From Bacteroidota bacterium (GTDB lineage Bacteria > Bacteroidota > Bacteroidia > Bacteroidales > ML635J-15): DNA of 64,000 nucleotides. The notes beneath the pieces are model-generated. The model was given only the letters and a program-made list of their open reading frames with translations, ran no database searches and had not been told where the DNA came from. The DNA is taken from contig JAKQEK010000131.1 in NCBI GenBank assembly GCA_029558535.1, forward strand, positions 1 to 64,000, read 5' to 3'. The position numbers were made by a program, and so were the translations under genes. Shown here piece by piece: positions 16,787-25,823 of this stretch (the first letter of the stretch is position 1; every line of letters starts with the position of its first letter).

Positions 16787-17347
16787 ATGAGTGAACGATT
16801 AATATATACGCTTTTGCAAAGCAAGCAAACTGTGTTTTCAATCAATGAAATTGCTTTGATTGGAAATTTCAAAGAGACGAAAAATCTAAAGAGTCAACTG
16901 AATTATTATGTCAAAACCAACTTATTACTAAATATTAGAAAAGGTTTTTATGCAAAGCATAATTTTAGTATCGAAGAAATTGCCTGCAAACTATACACTC
17001 CTTCATATTTGTCTTTAGACTACGTGTTACAGAAAGAAGGAATAATTTTTCAGTACAATAGCGAAATTACTGCGGTCAGTTACTTGAGTAGAAAAATTAA
17101 TCTTGACTTTTCAAATTTGAAGTATCGAAAAATAAAGTACGATGTTTTATTAAATACGTACGGAATTATAAGGCAAGAAAATGGAGTAAATATTGCTACT
17201 GCAGAGCGTGCTGTACTAGATAGTTTATACTTTAAAAAATCGGGATATTTTGATAATATTTCAGCATTAGATATGGATTTGACAAAAAAAATGCTTGCTA
17301 TTTATAAGTCAAAAGCATTAGAGAAATTATTTTACAAAGTTTTTTAA
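16787..17347 (+). CDS. abiEi: AbiEi-like antitoxin/transcriptional repressor of a type IV toxin-antitoxin pair
   Basis: The 186-residue protein has an N-terminal winged-helix segment (FSINEIALIGNFKETKNLKSQL, then KTNLLLNIRKGFYAK) and the AbiEi core SYLSLDYVLQKEGIIFQ and NIATAERAVLDSLYF. AbiEi proteins bind their own promoter and counteract the cognate nucleotidyltransferase without a stable complex. The stop is one base before the toxin gene, the usual two-gene arrangement. Overlapping inverted repeats just upstream (16732-16771) are a credible operator. Function is assigned from family motifs and neighbour. Confidence 0.85.
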   Translation: MSERLIYTLLQSKQTVFSINEIALIGNFKETKNLKSQLNYYVKTNLLLNIRKGFYAKHNFSIEEIACKLYTPSYLSLDYVLQKEGIIFQYNSEITAVSYLSRKINLDFSNLKYRKIKYDVLLNTYGIIRQENGVNIATAERAVLDSLYFKKSGYFDNISALDMDLTKKMLAIYKSKALEKLFYKVF

Positions 17348-17348
17348 T

Positions 17349-18041
17349 ATGTTTGATATTAATGCACACAAATATTATTTGGTTAGAATACTTAAAGACA
17401 TATATTCTGACACCCTTCTGAGTTCTGTCCTTGGTTTTAAAGGAGGGACAGCTCACATGTTGTTTTATAATCTTCCGCGTTTTTCGGTCGATTTAGATTT
17501 TAATTTACTTGATAAAAAAGAATCAGATGTGGTTTTTGAAAAAGTGCGAAAAATTCTATCTGCTTATGGGCAAATTAAGGATGAGGCTCAAAAATATTAT
17601 GGTTTATTGCATGTACTTAACTATGGTTCACATAATCGCAATTTGAAACTGGAAATATCAAATCGAGAGTATAATGACAGATATCAAAATCTAAACTATC
17701 TTGGAATTATAATAAAAGTAATGCATGTAGAAGATATGTTTACTCATAAGTTATGTGCACTTACTGATCGCAAATCCGTTGCCAGCAGAGATGTTTTTGA
17801 AATTTATTATTTCCTTAAGGATAATATTAAGATTAATCCGGAAATTATCAAGCAAAGAACAAATATGGATGTATCCGAATATGTTGATTATTCAATTTCT
17901 ACAATAAAAAACATAAAAAAAACAAGTTTGTTAAATGGAATAGGAGAGCTTATAGATGAAGATTATAAAGTGTTTGTTAAAAACAAACTGCAAGACGAAA
18001 CTATACATTTGCTGCAAATTTATAAAAGCATATATTTGTAG
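17349..18041 (+). CDS. abiEii: AbiEii-like nucleotidyltransferase toxin
   Basis: The 230-residue protein is a DNA polymerase beta-fold nucleotidyltransferase of the AbiEii/AbiGii family. FKGGTAHMLFYNLPRFSVDLDF contains the G-G-T substrate loop and the D-L-D acidic pair; LKLEISNREY probably provides the third acidic residue. The C-terminal helical motif KLCALTDRKSVASRDVFEIYYF is also typical. Such toxins modify tRNA 3' ends or other targets with NTPs and provide phage abortive infection. All catalytic motifs look intact. It is paired with abiEi one base upstream; a bidirectional terminator follows at 18184. Confidence 0.87.
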   Translation: MFDINAHKYYLVRILKDIYSDTLLSSVLGFKGGTAHMLFYNLPRFSVDLDFNLLDKKESDVVFEKVRKILSAYGQIKDEAQKYYGLLHVLNYGSHNRNLKLEISNREYNDRYQNLNYLGIIIKVMHVEDMFTHKLCALTDRKSVASRDVFEIYYFLKDNIKINPEIIKQRTNMDVSEYVDYSISTIKNIKKTSLLNGIGELIDEDYKVFVKNKLQDETIHLLQIYKSIYL

Positions 18042-18183
18042 AGAGTATTATAATGCTGATTTGTTCTAAAACTGCTGTTTTTGCTGTGAAAAATGAGGGG
18101 ACAAACTTTCTAGTCGCAGTGTATGGCGCATTTTGTCTTTTTACTAGTTATTCGGAGGATATTGTGCGCAAAATAACTTGAAC

Positions 18184-18220
18184 AAAAAGAGGCTGTCATA
18201 TTTTTAGACAGCCTCTTTTT
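18184..18220. terminator. Bidirectional rho-independent terminator
   Basis: Arms AAAAAGAGGCTGTC and GACAGCCTCTTTTT flank the loop ATATTTTTA, with A- and T-tracts on both sides. It serves the convergent abiEii gene and the 1651-residue protein gene. The 200-base gap here holds nothing else recognisable. Confidence 0.85.
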
Positions 18221-18241
18221 CATATTTATCAGTTATTGTTT

Positions 18242-21200
18242 TTACTCAATTATAAGTTTTTTAACTATTGCTCCTTTGTTTGAGTAAAAATTAATAAAGT
18301 AGACTCCTTTAGCAAATCCTGTCATATCAAGAATAATACTTGTCTTATTATGCATATCAACTGTATTGACAACTTTTCCGTCAATAGAACAAATATTAAT
18401 TAATTGGTAAGTAAAATCATTATCTATCAATTCGATATTAACTAATCCATTTGTGGGATTCGGATAGATGGTAATATTATTAATGATTTCCATTTCTAAT
18501 TCAGTTGCATCAAATCTATTAAAATTACTCACCGAATGAGTATAAACATCACCTGATTTTGCTGATATCGGATTACAAGTACCCGCTAATTGAATACTAA
18601 CCAAATAGTATTCATTTTCAACTGCATTTAATATATTATAATTGTATGATGACAATCCTCCTGAAAGAGATGTTTCAAGAGTTAGATTATCCGGATCTAA
18701 TCCTCTATAGACATGATAATTAGTTGGTGCAAATTCACCACTTTCGTCAATATACTTATTCCAGAAAAGAACTACCCCATTACCGGCAGGAACTTTACTT
18801 AAGTTCATTGTTTGGTGATAAGGGCTCAATAAACTTTCGTTATCTGCAGTATCTACGGCAGTTATTTTGTATTTATCTGCATGTACGGATGGTTGCGATA
18901 ACATGTCAATATATTCAGTGTCACTATCAAAATCTAAAGAACCAATCATTTCATAAACATCTGTACTAACCTCTTTATAAATATTGTAGCTCACAATAAC
19001 TTCTGTTTCCGGTTTTTCCCAAACAATAATATTTTTACTATCAACCATCGAAGTATCTACTGTAACCATGCAAATTCTAGCTTTTTGGACATTGATTTCT
19101 ATAGAAGCGAATGCCTGACACGAACTAACATTATCAGTAACCGTTAAATAATAATTTGCATTATTAGAAGTTATCAAGCTTAATGTATTATTGGTAGTAG
19201 AATTTGACCATTCGTACTGGTAAGTTCCCGAGCCTCCAGTAACCACCGGACTGATTGTTATGTCAATGCCTTCAATCACATCTAATTCATCCAACATTGC
19301 AATGGTAGGTGTTTCGCTTACTGACAAGTTGATACTTGCTCCATCAGCCCCATCAATTGTAAAAGAATACTCTCCTGCATCTTCAAGCGTAATATTGTCA
19401 AGCATAATTGATTCTCCGGTTTCTCCGATCAACTCCTCACCTTCAAAATACCATTGATAACTACTTGCATCATTAAATGGTACAATTGTTAAACTAACAT
19501 CACTATTTGAACATAAATTTGTCCCCATTGAAGAAACAATGCCACTACCACCAATATAAATATCCAATGCCAATGTGCCGTTTTCATATAAATACCAATC
19601 AAAATCATCGAAAGTTAGCCAACTGTAATTTAACGAAGAACTAGCATATTGACAAGTTAATGGTTGAGAGGCAGGAATTTTAACCATACCATTAACATGT
19701 TTAATACCAATATAATAAATACCTGCATCATTAAATGTAAAGTCACAAGGAATCGTAATGGTTTGACCTATATCTAATCCTGAAATATCAACTACCGGTC
19801 CTGTATATAGTAAGTTATAATAATCATATACTACAGGTCTTATTTGTGTAGTACCACTAACATCATTTATATGTATTTGGATTGAATCAAGCCTGTCAGT
19901 TGCAGTTAAATAAAACTCGTTAACAATAGCCGGATGTCCATAGCCAACATATTCTGCAATAGTTGCCTGATGATCAGTTGGAAGCTGATGACTAGTAAAA
20001 AGATTATTAGTTATGTTATAACTTTTAATATCAGTATTATCGGATAAGTTTTCATCATTACCGATTAATTCTACATTGAACTCGTACTTATAAGTGTTAC
20101 CGGCAGAATAGTTATTAAATGTCATAATATTACTAAACTGGTATGCTAATGTAACCGATTCTCCACCCAATAGAGTACCTGTATAGTTTGACGTGTAAGT
20201 GTCAACTAATGTCTCTCCTTCGTACAAATCGATATTAACTGCAAAATTTGTTTGAGCTTGACTTCCAAGATTATTAACCGTAACATAGATCATTTCTGGC
20301 AATTTATGTAAAATAGGAATGTTTGAATAATAAATCAAGTTGGGGTATTTAAAAAATGCTTTGCCTAAAACCGATACATTATTAATGTAACTTATTGAGA
20401 AACTTTCGCTAACAGCTAGTTCAAAATTAGAATTTTGAATAACTTTAATTGAATAGTTCGTAGCATTCGAATAGGATGAAGGGACATCCCAAATTAAATC
20501 GTTATTTCCTGGATTAAGTGTAATTCCCGCAAAAAGTGTTTCAACAAAATCGTTTCCTTTATATAATTCGATTTCTATATTTGTAAAATCTGAAATATCA
20601 TTATTAGTAATTGATATTGTTTCTTGTGTTCCGGGAATCCAAGTACTCGATGCTGTTGGATTTGTAAATTCGCATAGTGGGATTTCCAAAAGCGTAAAGT
20701 TCTCACTTGTAGTTGTTGCAGAACTCGAAGCATCAGTTATTCTGATTAAGGAATTTGGGTTATCTCCCGTAACACCTGAGATTGTCCACATAAAGGAGTT
20801 TTCACCATTGGAAACAGGTAAATTACTAGCAACATTATTCCAAGAACTTCCATCATTAATTGAATACTCGATATTTACATTACTAACCATATATGTGCTA
20901 AAAACAATATTTTTTGTTTGTGTATTAGCCCAAATACTACCTAAATGCGGATTTGTAATACTATATACTGTCGGCTCAGCGATTTTAAGTTCAAACGTTT
21001 CGCTCTGTGTAATTAGAGTAGTACCTTGATATATACGCAAATAACAATTAGTTGAAGGCCAAGCATCCCATATCCAAAATGACTCATAATTAATAACTTC
21101 GTCAAGCCAGACATTTTCATTTTCTGCCTCCATTCCATCAATATAAAACTTAATGTTAACAGAAGTATAAGATGGGCCTGAGTTCAGCTTAAGCTGACAC

Positions 21201-23161
21201 TGCATCATAACCATGTTAGATCCGTTAATAAAAAATACAGTTGATGAAGTTGGCGAAATAAATTCAACTAGAGGTTTGTCTGATAAGGTAAATTCTGAAC
21301 TATTTAAATTGTTTGACGCATTACCGGATTCAGAAATACGTATTTGCGAGTTCTCATTAGTCCCTGTTATTCCTGAGACTGTCCAATTGTAAGTATTTTC
21401 GCCATTGGCAACAGCTACATTGTTCACAATTGTTGTATAATCTGTACCGTTGGGAGTGTATTCAATATCTACTTCGGTTAAACCGTAAGTGTTAAAAATG
21501 ATATCATAACTGTTATTGTTAGACCAATAGTAATATTCTGCAGGAGATTCTATTGACAGTACACTTGCAGGTGGTTCTGATAATTCAAAAGTTTCGCTTA
21601 CAGCATGTACTGTTGATTCGTAATTGTTTTGAACTAATTTTAGGACACAATTTGTTGATGCATTATATGCAGTCGAAATCTCCCATGTTCGTTGTTTTAA
21701 ACCCGTTGAGTTATAATCCATGTAACTAGGCATATTTTCAACAAATATACCATCAATATAAAGTGCAAGATTAAAATACTCCCACGATGGTTGCATAACC
21801 ATTATTTTAATTGTTTGCGTAGATCCCAATTGCCAATTGCTTGTAATATTGGGGTCAACAAAATATATTGGCGTATGTTCTGCTAAAGTAAACAACTCAC
21901 TGCTTAGATTATTGCTTGAATTCCCGGATTCAGAAATTCTTATTCGAGAATTAGAGTTTGTACCAATAATACCTGAAACTGACCAACTATAAGTGTTATC
22001 GCCATTATTAACATCTACATTGCTTGCAATTGTTGTGTATTCTATACCGTTGGTAGTGTATTCAATATCCACTTGAGTAAGACCGTAAGTATTAAAATCT
22101 ATGCTATAAGTAAGGTTATTTGCCCAAAAACTTTCGTTTACCGGACTAGTAATTGATAATACTGCAGGAGCAGGTTCTGCCAATTCAAAAACATCACTCT
22201 GACTATAATAACTACCATAATCATCGTATAAATAGAGTTTGCAGTTGTCAGAAGCCGGATAAGATAAAGGAATATCCCATTCTAAATTTGTTAATCCGGG
22301 GTATAAATTTCCATTGAAAAATATATATGCTTGAAATACATTATCAATATAAAGCTTTAAATATGGTGACCAAAGAGAACCGCTACTTACATTGTTAATA
22401 GTTATTGTTTGTTGTGTACCAAGCTCCCAACTTGTGCCTTCTTCAGGATTAATAATCCTATATGGAGGAAACTCTGATAACATAAATATAGAACTTTCTT
22501 TATAAATTGAATTATCTGCTGAAGATGAAACTCTTATTTTAGAATTTGGATTATCTCCTGAAATGCCTGAAATATTCCATAGATAATAATTTGTACCAAC
22601 ATATTGAACAGTTTGATTAGTTGTTATATTTATCCAATTATCACCATTATCAATGGAATAATCAATGTCAACCTTATCTACTGACCATGATTTCCAGTAA
22701 ATATATTGATTCGTACCATTCTGCCAATAATAACCTGTAGATGGTTGTGAAACTTCTGTTATTTTAGGAGTAGCTTCTACTATCTCAAAATTATCACTTG
22801 TTGCCACTGGTGTTGACATATCCGACCAGTTAAATATAACTATTTGATAGTTTATTCCCGGATTAAAACCAAATCCTGAAATTGCAACGTTTTTAATATT
22901 TTCACCCATTTGGCAATAATAAGAAGATGCAATGGTTTCTTTGTAAACTCCTCCTTGATAAAGCTGAATATTAACCTCATTAATTGCAGGAGTTGTAACA
23001 TTAAAAATGATATCCTCATTATTTCCAATCTCCCATGAAGTAGAAGAATTAGGGCTTGTAAAAGTTATACTTTGACTATATCCAAATATGACCAACAAGC
23101 TCAACGTGATAACCAGTGAAAAACGCCGCAATAATAATTGCTTTTTGTAGTTCTTTTTCAT
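18242..23161 (-). CDS. Giant T9SS-exported multidomain protein with alternating Ig-like modules
   Basis: Start chosen at 23161 (MKKNYKKQLLLRRFSLVITL); in-frame ATGs at 23167 and 23197 are possible. A signal peptide ends near FGYSQ. About nine ~95-residue beta-sandwich modules alternate between type A (SPTSSTxWxxGxxxTI) and type B (VDIEYTTNG...YSWSVSGIIGTNSNSRIRIS). A CARDB-like domain (VNNLGSQAQTNFAVNIDLY), a PKD/SprB-like stretch, a fibronectin-like part and a T9SS type A domain (ITIYPNPTNGLVNIEL to VKKLIIE) follow. It is probably a cell-surface adhesin or binding protein. Copy 3 of the palindrome lies 70 bases upstream, next to the two-component genes. Confidence 0.85.
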   Translation of the reverse strand: MKKNYKKQLLLRRFSLVITLSLLVIFGYSQSITFTSPNSSTSWEIGNNEDIIFNVTTPAINEVNIQLYQGGVYKETIASSYYCQMGENIKNVAISGFGFNPGINYQIVIFNWSDMSTPVATSDNFEIVEATPKITEVSQPSTGYYWQNGTNQYIYWKSWSVDKVDIDYSIDNGDNWINITTNQTVQYVGTNYYLWNISGISGDNPNSKIRVSSSADNSIYKESSIFMLSEFPPYRIINPEEGTSWELGTQQTITINNVSSGSLWSPYLKLYIDNVFQAYIFFNGNLYPGLTNLEWDIPLSYPASDNCKLYLYDDYGSYYSQSDVFELAEPAPAVLSITSPVNESFWANNLTYSIDFNTYGLTQVDIEYTTNGIEYTTIASNVDVNNGDNTYSWSVSGIIGTNSNSRIRISESGNSSNNLSSELFTLAEHTPIYFVDPNITSNWQLGSTQTIKIMVMQPSWEYFNLALYIDGIFVENMPSYMDYNSTGLKQRTWEISTAYNASTNCVLKLVQNNYESTVHAVSETFELSEPPASVLSIESPAEYYYWSNNNSYDIIFNTYGLTEVDIEYTPNGTDYTTIVNNVAVANGENTYNWTVSGITGTNENSQIRISESGNASNNLNSSEFTLSDKPLVEFISPTSSTVFFINGSNMVMMQCQLKLNSGPSYTSVNIKFYIDGMEAENENVWLDEVINYESFWIWDAWPSTNCYLRIYQGTTLITQSETFELKIAEPTVYSITNPHLGSIWANTQTKNIVFSTYMVSNVNIEYSINDGSSWNNVASNLPVSNGENSFMWTISGVTGDNPNSLIRITDASSSATTTSENFTLLEIPLCEFTNPTASSTWIPGTQETISITNNDISDFTNIEIELYKGNDFVETLFAGITLNPGNNDLIWDVPSSYSNATNYSIKVIQNSNFELAVSESFSISYINNVSVLGKAFFKYPNLIYYSNIPILHKLPEMIYVTVNNLGSQAQTNFAVNIDLYEGETLVDTYTSNYTGTLLGGESVTLAYQFSNIMTFNNYSAGNTYKYEFNVELIGNDENLSDNTDIKSYNITNNLFTSHQLPTDHQATIAEYVGYGHPAIVNEFYLTATDRLDSIQIHINDVSGTTQIRPVVYDYYNLLYTGPVVDISGLDIGQTITIPCDFTFNDAGIYYIGIKHVNGMVKIPASQPLTCQYASSSLNYSWLTFDDFDWYLYENGTLALDIYIGGSGIVSSMGTNLCSNSDVSLTIVPFNDASSYQWYFEGEELIGETGESIMLDNITLEDAGEYSFTIDGADGASINLSVSETPTIAMLDELDVIEGIDITISPVVTGGSGTYQYEWSNSTTNNTLSLITSNNANYYLTVTDNVSSCQAFASIEINVQKARICMVTVDTSMVDSKNIIVWEKPETEVIVSYNIYKEVSTDVYEMIGSLDFDSDTEYIDMLSQPSVHADKYKITAVDTADNESLLSPYHQTMNLSKVPAGNGVVLFWNKYIDESGEFAPTNYHVYRGLDPDNLTLETSLSGGLSSYNYNILNAVENEYYLVSIQLAGTCNPISAKSGDVYTHSVSNFNRFDATELEMEIINNITIYPNPTNGLVNIELIDNDFTYQLINICSIDGKVVNTVDMHNKTSIILDMTGFAKGVYFINFYSNKGAIVKKLIIE

Positions 23162-23230
23162 AGACATATAAATTTTAGTAGTTAATAATAATAACAATCC
23201 AAAAATAATTTAACAATTTATGCCTATCAA

Positions 23231-23246
23231 TACCTCAAATGAGGTA
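23231..23246. promoter_or_regulatory. Perfect palindrome TACCTCAAATGAGGTA (copy 3)
   Basis: It is flanked by TCAA on the left and TTTTTTACT on the right, as at 16561. It lies 70 bases upstream of the minus-strand giant T9SS gene and 47 bases beyond the response-regulator stop. The spacing fits an activator site near -60. The adjacent LuxR-type regulator is the obvious candidate binder, but this is inferred only from proximity. Confidence 0.6.
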
Positions 23247-23292
23247 TTTTTTACTACATTAATGAAATAAAAATGGATATTTTACCGACTAT

Positions 23293-23856
23293 CTACAATC
23301 GCGACAATCGCTCTAATAATTGAGCAACATTTTTTACATCAAGTTTTGAATAAATACTCTTTCTATGAGTCCTGATTGTGTGTTCGCTTATGTTTAAAAT
23401 GAGGGCTATTTCCTTATTCTCCAGCCCGTTCATAATATAATGAGCTATTTCGTTCTCCCTATCAGTAAGAGGATTTTTTGATTTTGCAGAAAAGTATTTC
23501 TTTTCAACAAGTTTAATTGTTGCAATGAGTTGAACTTCAGTAAAGGGTTTTACAATGTAACCGTCATTTTTTACTTCTACTAAAGAAGTAATTATATCTT
23601 CTGTACTATATGCTGTTAAAAATATTAGTGGGAAGTACTTACTTTTCTGCGCTTGCTTGTTGATTTCTATTCCTGTAACAGAGTTCTTAAGATAAATATC
23701 GCTAATAATAATATCAGGATCTATTTTAAGAATCATTTGCACAGTATCTTCTTTGCCGTTTAATATCCCACAAACTTCATAATTGTTTTTCTCTAAAATT
23801 TGTTTTATATCTCTCGCAATAATAACATCATCTTCAATTAATAATATCTTTCTCAT
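23293..23856 (-). CDS. Response regulator, REC + LuxR-type HTH
   Basis: This 187-residue regulator has a receiver domain at about 1-120 with acidic pocket D9/D10 (LLIEDDVI), phospho-acceptor D53 (ISDIYL) and the lysine in GYIVKPF. The LuxR/FixJ helix-turn-helix follows at about 125-187 (LTDRENEIAHYIMNGLENK, then SEHTIRTHRKSIYSKL). Its ATG overlaps the end of the kinase gene by 23 bases, so the pair is translationally coupled. It probably activates genes for exported proteins; the palindromes at 16561 and 23231 are candidate targets. Confidence 0.9.
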   Translation of the reverse strand: MRKILLIEDDVIIARDIKQILEKNNYEVCGILNGKEDTVQMILKIDPDIIISDIYLKNSVTGIEINKQAQKSKYFPLIFLTAYSTEDIITSLVEVKNDGYIVKPFTEVQLIATIKLVEKKYFSAKSKNPLTDRENEIAHYIMNGLENKEIALILNISEHTIRTHRKSIYSKLDVKNVAQLLERLSRL

Positions 23857-25087
23857 TAACTTTAAGATTTACACAAATTTTTATATAATTTCCATTTTCT
23901 TCATAAATCTGATAATCGGCTTCAAGTTGCTCTAACATACTTACTACTAAAGAAAAGCCAAAACCGTGTTTTCTAACATCATTTAAGACATTTATTCCCC
24001 TTCCGGAATCTGAATATATTAAACAAATATCTGTAGAAGTTTTACTTTCAAGAAAAATTTTTATCTCTTTATTTCCTACACCCTGTAAACCATGCTCGAT
24101 AGAATTTGTAACAAGTTCGTTTATAATTATTCCAATACTGACCGCATCATCAATATTAATATATTTATTATCCGAATTATCAATTAAACTGAACTTTATT
24201 TGCTCTCTTGACATAGAGTCAATAATGCTCATCGCTAATTCCTGAATATAATCAGACATCATAATTTCGTTTGATCTACTGCTTAAGTATAGTTTTTTAT
24301 GTACAAGTGCTATAGTGTAAATTCTTGATTTTACATCATTTAAAATAGATTTTTCTTGACCGTCGCTTATTTCGTTTGATTGAAGATTTATAAGACTAGA
24401 AATTAGCTGCAAATTATTTTTAGTTCTATGGCTTATCTCACTTAAAAGAATCTCAATTTTCTTATTTTTTTCAATTAACTCATTATTTCGTTCTTCTAGT
24501 TCTATGTTTTTACTATCAAGTATTTTTCGGTTTTCTTCATATTCAATTATAAAAAGTCTTATAAATAGGAAAAGCAATATAATTGATGCACTGATATTAG
24601 TATATAAAAAGTATTGTCCAATCATTGCTATATCAGGTTCTACCTCTATTGTCATTTCCAGATACTTAATAATCAAAAAGCTTATTATATATAAAACTAG
24701 AAAAAAACTTAAAGTCTTAATTGGCTTTTTTAAATATGCCAATATTACAATAAAAGGAAAAAGATAAAATTCACATCCTGCGCCACCATACACGTAAGCA
24801 ATAGCTATAAGTAAAATGGGTAAGAATAAAAAGGTGAAAAAAGTTGAGGATTTATGCAATTTAAAATAATTCAACAAGATTGCAATAACAGCAAATACGG
24901 CAATGGCAAAGTCAAAAGCAGCAAGATATATATTGCCCATGAGTAATAAAAGTGTCGTATATGAAATTCCTACCATTGCGGTACAAAAATTAAATACATT
25001 CATCAACCTAATTTCCTTTACTTCATCGAAGTTATGGCTTGCTTTAACGCCAATATTACGAATTCTATCAAACGAAAATCTTTTCAT
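23834..25087 (-). CDS. Membrane histidine kinase, HisKA_2 type
   Basis: The 417-residue protein has six hydrophobic segments in residues about 28-185 (7TM/5TM-like sensor without a large periplasmic domain), a coiled-coil linker (about 185-215) and the HisKA_2 phosphoacceptor SEISHRTKNNLQLISSL with H220. The HATPase domain shows NELVTNSIEHG (N box) and DSGRGI (G1), then GFSLVVSMLEQL. It should sense a membrane-linked or diffusible signal and phosphorylate D53 of the adjacent regulator. The 736-base intergenic region upstream carries no gene but contains repeats (see 25434-25620). Confidence 0.9.
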   Translation of the reverse strand: MKRFSFDRIRNIGVKASHNFDEVKEIRLMNVFNFCTAMVGISYTTLLLLMGNIYLAAFDFAIAVFAVIAILLNYFKLHKSSTFFTFLFLPILLIAIAYVYGGAGCEFYLFPFIVILAYLKKPIKTLSFFLVLYIISFLIIKYLEMTIEVEPDIAMIGQYFLYTNISASIILLFLFIRLFIIEYEENRKILDSKNIELEERNNELIEKNKKIEILLSEISHRTKNNLQLISSLINLQSNEISDGQEKSILNDVKSRIYTIALVHKKLYLSSRSNEIMMSDYIQELAMSIIDSMSREQIKFSLIDNSDNKYINIDDAVSIGIIINELVTNSIEHGLQGVGNKEIKIFLESKTSTDICLIYSDSGRGINVLNDVRKHGFGFSLVVSMLEQLEADYQIYEENGNYIKICVNLKVNEKDIIN

Positions 25088-25433
25088 AATAATAACAAAT
25101 GCTTAATACAAATAAATAAAAAATCTATTATTAAACCAAACTTTATATTATAATTTATAATAAATCCTATTCTTTATACTTATTATATAATAAACGCAGT
25201 GTTTAGCCCTAAGAACTTAGACAGATAATATTATACCAAATCTGCAAATATGTATTTTACAACTATTCGAATTGTATTTTATTTGCTTGTTGTCAAACTA
25301 ATTCTTTTATTAACCAATCGCTGGAATGAATCGTCCTCACAGATAATTCAAAAATATCTTTTTGGGAACGATATAGATTTTACATATTACATACTTATTA
25401 AATCTTGTAATTATTTAGCTGGCATCTAATTTT

Positions 25434-25620
25434 AACTTTTGTCATTGTATTTGTGCCTTCCCGACAATCCCCTAATTTAACAAATACGAATGCCAAAAGG
25501 TATTGTTTAGTTTGTGAACCCCCGACTTAAAAGTCAGGGTTACTGATATTGAGCCCTCCGGGCTCAGAATTCACTTTTGTCATAACTTGTTTGTGTCCTC
25601 CCGATAATCTCCTAATTTAA
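25434..25620. repeat. Intergenic duplicated segment with two GC-rich palindromes
   Basis: ACTTTTGTCATTGTATTTGT (from ~25434) recurs as ACTTTTGTCATAACTTGTTT (from ~25572), each followed by a CTTCCCGACAATC/CTCCCGATAATC variant and CCTAATTTAAC. Between them lie a stem AACCCCCGACTT/AAGTCAGGGTT (~25516-25541) and GAGCCC/GGGCTC (25550-25565). The gap 25088-25823 has no credible gene. It resembles remnants of a dispersed palindromic element. Confidence 0.5.
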
Positions 25621-25823
25621 CTATACTTCCCGAAAAGACGGGACGGGTTATGCTAAAAGCTACTATTCGAGCTTAAGGAGCTCAGAATCTTGAACCACCT
25701 AAATAATTATTAAATCTTAAACTTATCACAACCACATAACAATCATTTCACTCAACACTCATTGTTGAAAACTTAATTTTATTACTAATGATATTTAAGT
25801 AATTTCGCACAAAATTTTACAAA

